From positions 1 to 36,808 of the forward strand of contig JAMDCP010000019.1 in the NCBI GenBank assembly GCA_023489335.1: 36,808 nucleotides of DNA, written 5' to 3'. The translations under genes were made by a program, and so were the position numbers. Positions 32,441 to 36,808 of this stretch are shown here, in pieces. Under the pieces are notes generated by a model. The model was not told where the DNA came from, made no database searches, and saw only the letters and a program-made list of their open reading frames with translations. Position 1 is the first letter of the stretch. Each line of letters opens with the position of its first letter. The stretch comes from Deltaproteobacteria bacterium. Its GTDB lineage: Bacteria; SZUA-79; Acidulodesulfobacterales; Acidulodesulfobacteraceae.

Positions 32441-33700
32441 ATGCAAAATAAATATTTTCTGGCGATTGATCTTGGAACAACCACGGTTGCCGCAGCTTTA
32501 GTGAATCATGAAAATTCCCTTATTTCGAGTAAAAGCATATTAAATTTCCAATACCCCGAATTTGGCATTGATTCCATTAAAAGGATACAGAACGGTTTAG
32601 ACCAAAATTCCGTTAAAAAATTGCAACAAAGGGCAGTCTCAACTATAAATGCCTTAATAGGCGATATTAAAAAGGAAACAGGATTAGGCTGTAACGATAT
32701 CGAAATTGTTGCAATAGCCGGCAATACGGCCATGGAAATGGCCTTATGCGGCTATCCGCTTATTTCACTTTCCAAACCGCCTTATAGGCCGTCGTCTGCC
32801 CTGTTCTTTCCTGATAAAACCGATTTTTTACCTGATTTTAACTTAAAAAACAAAGAGTTATTCATATTTCCAATATTGGATGGATTTGTCGGAGGCGATA
32901 CGACGGCGTCTATTTATTATCTGGATATAGAAAAAAGAGACAAACCGATTTTTATGGCCGATTTTGGAACAAATGTCGAAATAGCTATAGGGAATAAACA
33001 TAAAATATATACTACTTCAGCTCCCGCAGGTCCGGCGTTTGAAGGCGGGAACATTAAGTTTGGCATGACGGCGGAAACCGGCGCTATTTTTGATGTAAAA
33101 CTTAAAGACGGCATATTTGAATTTAAGACAGTGGAAGGCGCCAGGCCGAAGGGAATTTGCGGAAGCGGCATAATGAGCCTTGTGCATGAGCTTTTAAGGG
33201 AAAATGTTATAGATAGAAACGGAAGAATTCTCCCCCCGGATTTAATAAATTCCGAAAGCTATTCCGTCGTAGCCAATGCGCCCAGCGGCGAGCATGAGGT
33301 TGTCCTGTATTTCGACGATAAAATTAACATGCGGTTTTTTCAGGAAGATGTCAGGCAATTTCAATTAGCCAAATCGGCAGTTAAATCTGCATCGGAAATC
33401 CTGCTCGAAAAATTTAAAATTTATAATGGCGATGACTTCGATGTTTACCTTTCAGGGACATTCGGCAGTCATATAAAGCCCGAAATTATCGATTTAATAG
33501 ATATTCTTCCGTTTAAGGGGAAAAGGATAAATTTTATCGAGAGTTCGGTCATTTTAGGATGCAGGAAATATATAACATCAAAACCGCCCGAAAGGGAAAA
33601 GGATTTAAGCAATATAATCAGAATTTCAAAAAACTTTCCTCTTTCCGGCAGCAAGCTTTTTGAAAAACATTTTATCAAGAATATAGCGTTTTCGCCGTGA
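32441..33700 (+). CDS. RACo-like corrinoid-protein activator ATPase (ASKHA domain)
   Basis: A 419-residue protein with the ASKHA (actin-like) ATPase core of corrinoid-enzyme reductive activators: FLAIDLGTTTVAAAL at the start, VAIAGNTAMEMALCG, LDGFVGGDTTASIYYLD, MADFGTNVEIAIG, SAPAGPAFEGGNIKFGM and GICGSGIMSLVHELL. Full RACo/RamA-type proteins also have a ferredoxin domain; it is missing here, so an external electron donor would be needed. Such proteins reduce cob(II)alamin using ATP. The MetH encoded in this window lacks its own reactivation domain and is a plausible client. The end overlaps the convergent rlmN by 26 bases. Confidence 0.75.
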   Translation: MQNKYFLAIDLGTTTVAAALVNHENSLISSKSILNFQYPEFGIDSIKRIQNGLDQNSVKKLQQRAVSTINALIGDIKKETGLGCNDIEIVAIAGNTAMEMALCGYPLISLSKPPYRPSSALFFPDKTDFLPDFNLKNKELFIFPILDGFVGGDTTASIYYLDIEKRDKPIFMADFGTNVEIAIGNKHKIYTTSAPAGPAFEGGNIKFGMTAETGAIFDVKLKDGIFEFKTVEGARPKGICGSGIMSLVHELLRENVIDRNGRILPPDLINSESYSVVANAPSGEHEVVLYFDDKINMRFFQEDVRQFQLAKSAVKSASEILLEKFKIYNGDDFDVYLSGTFGSHIKPEIIDLIDILPFKGKRINFIESSVILGCRKYITSKPPEREKDLSNIIRISKNFPLSGSKLFEKHFIKNIAFSP

Positions 33701-34721
33701 GTTGCCCGCACCCGCCGTTTATTGATTGCGCCTTAGAAAATCTTGTTGTTACGGTAAATCCCGCCTTCAGCAGTTTAACTTTGAAACCTTCAATTGCATC
33801 ATCGCCCGGCCTTTCGAAGTTTTTTAAAAATATGGAATTTTTTCCTTTATTTAATGGTATTAAGTTAAATTTTACTTTTGAAGGAGAAAACATTTTTATG
33901 AGTTCTTTTGCGTTTGAAATATTATCATTTATCCCTTTTATCAGTACATACTCTAATGTTATTTTATTATGAACGGAAGGTTTTTTACTATTTATTAAAT
34001 TAACGATATTTTTCAATGGAAACTTTTTATTGACTGGCATCAGCCTGTTCCTTGTGCTTTCATCGGAAGCGTTTAAAGATATAGCTATTTTACATTTGAA
34101 TTTTTCGATATCGTTAAGTTTATCCAATAAGCCGCAGGTTGAAACGGTGATTTTTCGAGGCGCTATAGCAAGAAATTTATTATCCGACATAATATTTAAC
34201 GATTTTTCCACTTCTACTATATTGTCTAACGGTTCGCCCATACCCATAAAAACTACATTTGTAATTTTTTCTTTTATATCCTCACTTATTAGTAATATTT
34301 GTGATATTATTTCACCGGAGGATAAGTTTCTGCCCGCGCCGAGCCCGGCAGTTTCACAAAATGCGCAGCCCATTTTGCATCCTATTTGGGACGAGACGCA
34401 TAAAGTTTTTCTGTTATTATAATTTATTAATACCGATTCTATGGTCATACCATCCGCAAGCCTGATTAAATATTTTTTTGAATAGCCGTTTATATCATCT
34501 TCATATATTGTGTTTACTACCTCGGGGAGGTTAGTATGAAAATTATTTAATAATTCGTCCCTTAAGGGTTTCGGAATGTCGGTCATTTTAGTAAAATCAA
34601 AGATTTGATAAAAATAAACCCATCTCATAACCTGATGAGCGTTATACTTTTTAAACCCCTTTAAAACGCAGAATTTTTCTAATTCCTGCTGCGATTTATC
34701 AAATAGCGGCGCTTTTTTCAT
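33675..34721 (-). CDS. rlmN: 23S rRNA A2503 / tRNA A37 methyltransferase RlmN
   Basis: RlmN is a radical SAM enzyme that puts a C2 methyl on adenosine 2503 of 23S rRNA. The cluster motif is CKMGCAFC (Cys115, Cys119, Cys122), and the methyl-carrying cysteine is Cys338 in NGGCGQL near the C-terminus. Other landmarks are GMTIESVLI, VVFMGMGEPLDN, ISLNASDESTRNRLMP and LEYVLIKGIND. Absence of the Cfr-specific pattern and standard length (348) favour RlmN. Its last codons overlap those of the RACo-like gene on the other strand. Confidence 0.95.
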   Translation of the reverse strand: MKKAPLFDKSQQELEKFCVLKGFKKYNAHQVMRWVYFYQIFDFTKMTDIPKPLRDELLNNFHTNLPEVVNTIYEDDINGYSKKYLIRLADGMTIESVLINYNNRKTLCVSSQIGCKMGCAFCETAGLGAGRNLSSGEIISQILLISEDIKEKITNVVFMGMGEPLDNIVEVEKSLNIMSDNKFLAIAPRKITVSTCGLLDKLNDIEKFKCKIAISLNASDESTRNRLMPVNKKFPLKNIVNLINSKKPSVHNKITLEYVLIKGINDNISNAKELIKMFSPSKVKFNLIPLNKGKNSIFLKNFERPGDDAIEGFKVKLLKAGFTVTTRFSKAQSINGGCGQLTAKTLYS

Positions 34722-34738
34722 TTTTATTTTTTAATTTA

Positions 34739-34755
34739 ACAAGTTCGGAACTTGT
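34739..34755. promoter_or_regulatory. Short inverted repeat between rlmN and cbiC
   Basis: ACAAGTT (34739-34745) and AACTTGT (34749-34755) flank CGG in the 127-bp divergent region between rlmN and cbiC. It could be an operator; nothing else was recognised there, and no cobalamin riboswitch was evident. Confidence 0.4.
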
Positions 34756-34848
34756 CTTAAGTTGTAAAGTGTGATAAATTCTATTATATAAATTTATCAA
34801 TTAAAATATATTATAACATTTACTAAAGATTATTAAAACATTGCGCTT

Positions 34849-35571
34849 ATGCCTAACATCGGCGAAGAAATTTATAATAAAAGCATAACCATAATAGATT
34901 CTTTACTGAAAGGCAATCCCCGCTTCGATAATTTTTATTCCGAAGCCGAAAAGGCCGTTATTAAAAGAGTCATTCATGCCACAAGCGATGTAAATTATGC
35001 GGAAGCCCTTTTCTTCACAAACGATTCGGTTCAAAAGGGGACAAACCTGATTAGTGAAAAAATTAAAAAAAAGGAACCGTTAAAAATTGTATGCGACTCC
35101 GAAATGACGAAGGCCGGTATAAGTAAAAATGTCAATAAAAATATTATACTTGACTTAAATTGTTATATAGGCCTTAATTATGATGTTTTATTGAAAAAGC
35201 AGCAAAATTTAGAAAATAAATATGAATTTTTCAATAAGGTTAAAGATAATGTAAGTAATTATAATAATATAACAAAAACGGCTTTTTCAATAAGGCTGGC
35301 GACAATGGAAAAGTTACCGGATATAATCGTGGTTGGAAACGCTCCGACGGCGCTTATAGAGGTCATGGATTTATGCAAGCGGCTTTATAGTTTTATAAAT
35401 TACAATCCGCCTATAATAATCGCTATGCCTGTGGGTTTTGTCGGGGCGGCAGAGTCCAAAAAATTACTTTACGAAGATAATTTTTATTCTTCTATCGGTA
35501 ATTTCGGAAATTTTGGGGGGAGTTCGCCGGCCGCTTCCGCGGTAAATGCCCTTTTGTCCTGTAGTTTATGA
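34849..35571 (+). CDS. cbiC: Precorrin-8X methylmutase CbiC/CobH
   Basis: CbiC moves the C11 methyl group to C12 in corrin synthesis. The catalytic histidine is His43 in RVIHATSDVNYAEAL, equivalent to CobH His43. Other family segments are VCDSEMTKAGIS, VGNAPTALIEVMDL and PIIIAMPVGFVGAAESKKLL. At 240 residues it is a little longer than usual because of an inserted lysine-rich helix at about 114-147. Other cobalamin synthesis genes are not in the window. The ATG of the next gene overlaps its stop codon (ATGA). Confidence 0.93.
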   Translation: MPNIGEEIYNKSITIIDSLLKGNPRFDNFYSEAEKAVIKRVIHATSDVNYAEALFFTNDSVQKGTNLISEKIKKKEPLKIVCDSEMTKAGISKNVNKNIILDLNCYIGLNYDVLLKKQQNLENKYEFFNKVKDNVSNYNNITKTAFSIRLATMEKLPDIIVVGNAPTALIEVMDLCKRLYSFINYNPPIIIAMPVGFVGAAESKKLLYEDNFYSSIGNFGNFGGSSPAASAVNALLSCSL

Positions 35572-36167
35572 AAAAATATTTTATAAAAAAATATGTATAT
35601 TTGTTACCCGTTTTTGCTTCTTTTTGCTTAATTAATTTTGTTAATCTCAGGGCAGGGGTAGCCGATATTTATATGCGCGTCGGCAAAAACGGAACGGTTT
35701 ATTTTTCTAATGTTCCCGTTTCAAATAACTATCGGCTTTATATGAAGACCGGACGGCGTTCTAATAATTTTAAGCGGTATAATAATGTCTTATACAAAAA
35801 AATAATACTTAAAGCCTCAAATAAATATAAAGTTAGTTCCAAATTGATAGAAGCCGTTATAAAAGCAGAATCGGGATTTAATGACGATGCAGTTTCGGAT
35901 AAGGGCGCCGAAGGGCTTATGCAATTAATGCCCGGGACACAGAGGCAGCTTAATGTCTGGAAGCCGTTTAATCCGTCTCAAAACATTTATGGCGGAACGA
36001 AATACTTAAAAAGCCTTATTGTCAAGTATAACGGGAATCTGCCTCTGGCTCTCGCCGCATATAATGCGGGAAGCAAAGCCGTTAAAAAATACGGCGGCAT
36101 ACCTCCTTACAGCGAAACCCGCAGTTATGTTGACGAGGTAATGAAGTATTACAAGGGAGGGAGGTAA
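35568..36167 (+). CDS. SLT-type lytic transglycosylase
   Basis: A 199-residue exported enzyme: signal-like helix at about 9-30, a short DUF4124-like segment (IYMRVGKNGTVYFSNVPVS), then a Slt70-type lysozyme-like domain (about 80-195). The catalytic glutamate is Glu101 in AVIKAESGFNDDAVS, followed by GAEGLMQLMPGT, IYGGTKYLKSLI, LALAAYNAGSKAV and IPPYSETRSYVDEV. It cleaves peptidoglycan glycan strands in the periplasm. It overlaps cbiC by four bases, so is probably translated with it. Confidence 0.93.
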   Translation: MKKYFIKKYVYLLPVFASFCLINFVNLRAGVADIYMRVGKNGTVYFSNVPVSNNYRLYMKTGRRSNNFKRYNNVLYKKIILKASNKYKVSSKLIEAVIKAESGFNDDAVSDKGAEGLMQLMPGTQRQLNVWKPFNPSQNIYGGTKYLKSLIVKYNGNLPLALAAYNAGSKAVKKYGGIPPYSETRSYVDEVMKYYKGGR

Positions 36168-36169
36168 CA

Positions 36170-36730
36170 ATGCAAAGTAAAAAACAAATATACAACCTGC
36201 CCAATCTTTTGACGATGTCCAGGATTTTAATTATACCTGTAATATTTGCGTTGTTATTTTTCAAAAAAGAAATCTACGGCATATATGCCTCGGTTTTTTT
36301 TATCTTTGCCGTATTAACGGACTTCATAGACGGCTATATAGCAAGAAAGAAAAAATTGGTAACAAATTTAGGCATTTTTTTAGATCCTATTGCCGATAAA
36401 CTTCTTGTAGTAACAATTCTTATAATGCTTATCCCATTAAATAGAATTCCGGCATGGGTGGTCGTTATAATTATATTCAGGGAAATATTTATTACCGGGT
36501 TAAGGGCTATTGCCAGTGAAAAAGGGGTAGTTATTTCTGCCGGAAAGGAGGGAAAATGGAAAACTGCTTTCCAAATGTTCGGCATATTTTTTTTATTGAT
36601 TTATTATGAGCATTTTAATATAAATTTTGGAAGCATAGGTCTTATACTGATTTTTATCAGTATAATATTTTCGCTGATTTCTTCGTATAAATATTTAAAA
36701 AGCGTGTCGGGCGTGCTCTTAGGAAGTTAA
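36170..36730 (+). CDS. pgsA: Phosphatidylglycerophosphate synthase PgsA
   Basis: PgsA joins CDP-diacylglycerol and glycerol-3-phosphate, the first step to phosphatidylglycerol. The CDP-alcohol phosphotransferase motif is complete: Asp51, Asp54-Gly55, Ala58-Arg59, Gly68, Asp72 and Asp76 (TDFIDGYIARK...GIFLDPIADK). Several membrane helices and PNLLTMSRILIIP at the N-terminus fit PgsA. A strong GGGAGGGAGG ribosome binding site overlaps the end of the previous gene. The last 78 bases of the window after it hold nothing I can support. Confidence 0.93.
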   Translation: MQSKKQIYNLPNLLTMSRILIIPVIFALLFFKKEIYGIYASVFFIFAVLTDFIDGYIARKKKLVTNLGIFLDPIADKLLVVTILIMLIPLNRIPAWVVVIIIFREIFITGLRAIASEKGVVISAGKEGKWKTAFQMFGIFFLLIYYEHFNINFGSIGLILIFISIIFSLISSYKYLKSVSGVLLGS

Positions 36731-36808
36731 TGGACAGGAGTTAATTTTATTTGCAAAACTTGTTATTTTGCTGGTTTACCCTTGCTTCTTCTATTAAAAG
36801 CTCATAAT

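Noticed and set aside
34722-34848. A cobalamin riboswitch upstream of cbiC.
   Set aside because: The gap is only 127 bases and very AT-rich. The conserved B12-box sequence was not found there or before metH.

Overview
The window is an AT-rich bacterial chromosome segment from a diderm. Outer-membrane signs are a full MlaE-MlaF-MlaD lipid-transport operon, Pal, a TraT-type lipoprotein and a large outer-membrane barrel protein. Cobalamin-dependent methionine synthase, a corrinoid-activator ATPase, precorrin-8X methylmutase and selenocysteine genes fit an anaerobe of the deltaproteobacterial (Desulfobacterota-like) kind. That placement is inference. No rRNA or tRNA gene and no CRISPR array was seen.

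Layout. 1-2.2 kb: a 5'-truncated SLATT-like two-helix membrane protein next to a membrane-anchored TIR protein, a probable defence pair. 2.2-9.6 kb, minus strand: traT, mltG, ruvX-bioB (overlapping), a CbpM-like protein with a CbpA/DnaJ-type chaperone, and an outer-membrane protein. 9.8-10.7 kb: an RmlC-like cupin and a VOC protein. 10.7-15.3 kb: the most interesting region. It holds a truncated peptide-gene copy, a STAND NTPase, and a RiPP-type cassette of radical SAM/SPASM enzyme, PqqD-like carrier and a tiny precursor gene. 15.6-19.6 kb: pal, bioC-bioF, gatD, queF. 19.8-28.1 kb, plus strand: murI, metH, murT, a small DMT-type membrane protein, recO, selA, an HNH nuclease. 28.2-36.7 kb: mlaE-mlaF-mlaD-selD-racO-like, convergent rlmN, then cbiC, a lytic transglycosylase and pgsA.

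The key observation is that the RiPP precursor gene at 13680-13802 (minus strand) reads through an in-frame UGA to give a 40-residue peptide whose core is Cys-x-x-Sec-x-x-Cys. A short hairpin with an AGGUU loop, of the bacterial SECIS type, lies just downstream. A second, 5'-truncated copy 3 kb away keeps the UGA, the Sec-x-x-Cys pattern and a hairpin at the corresponding place built from different bases, which suggests selection on structure. The same window carries selA and a selD that itself needs UGA decoding (Sec17) with its own hairpin. The host is therefore very probably able to make selenocysteine, and the radical SAM enzyme probably modifies a selenopeptide. Radical SAM maturases paired with selenocysteine-containing peptides were predicted computationally by Haft and Basu (J. 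Bacteriol., 2011). This cassette may belong to that theme or be a new branch of it.

Other threads: a complete MurT/GatD pair (lipid II amidation, mostly known from monoderms) split across about 4 kb; a MetH without its reactivation domain alongside a RACo-like activator; and a general lack of Shine-Dalgarno sequences except at a few genes, including the selenopeptide gene.
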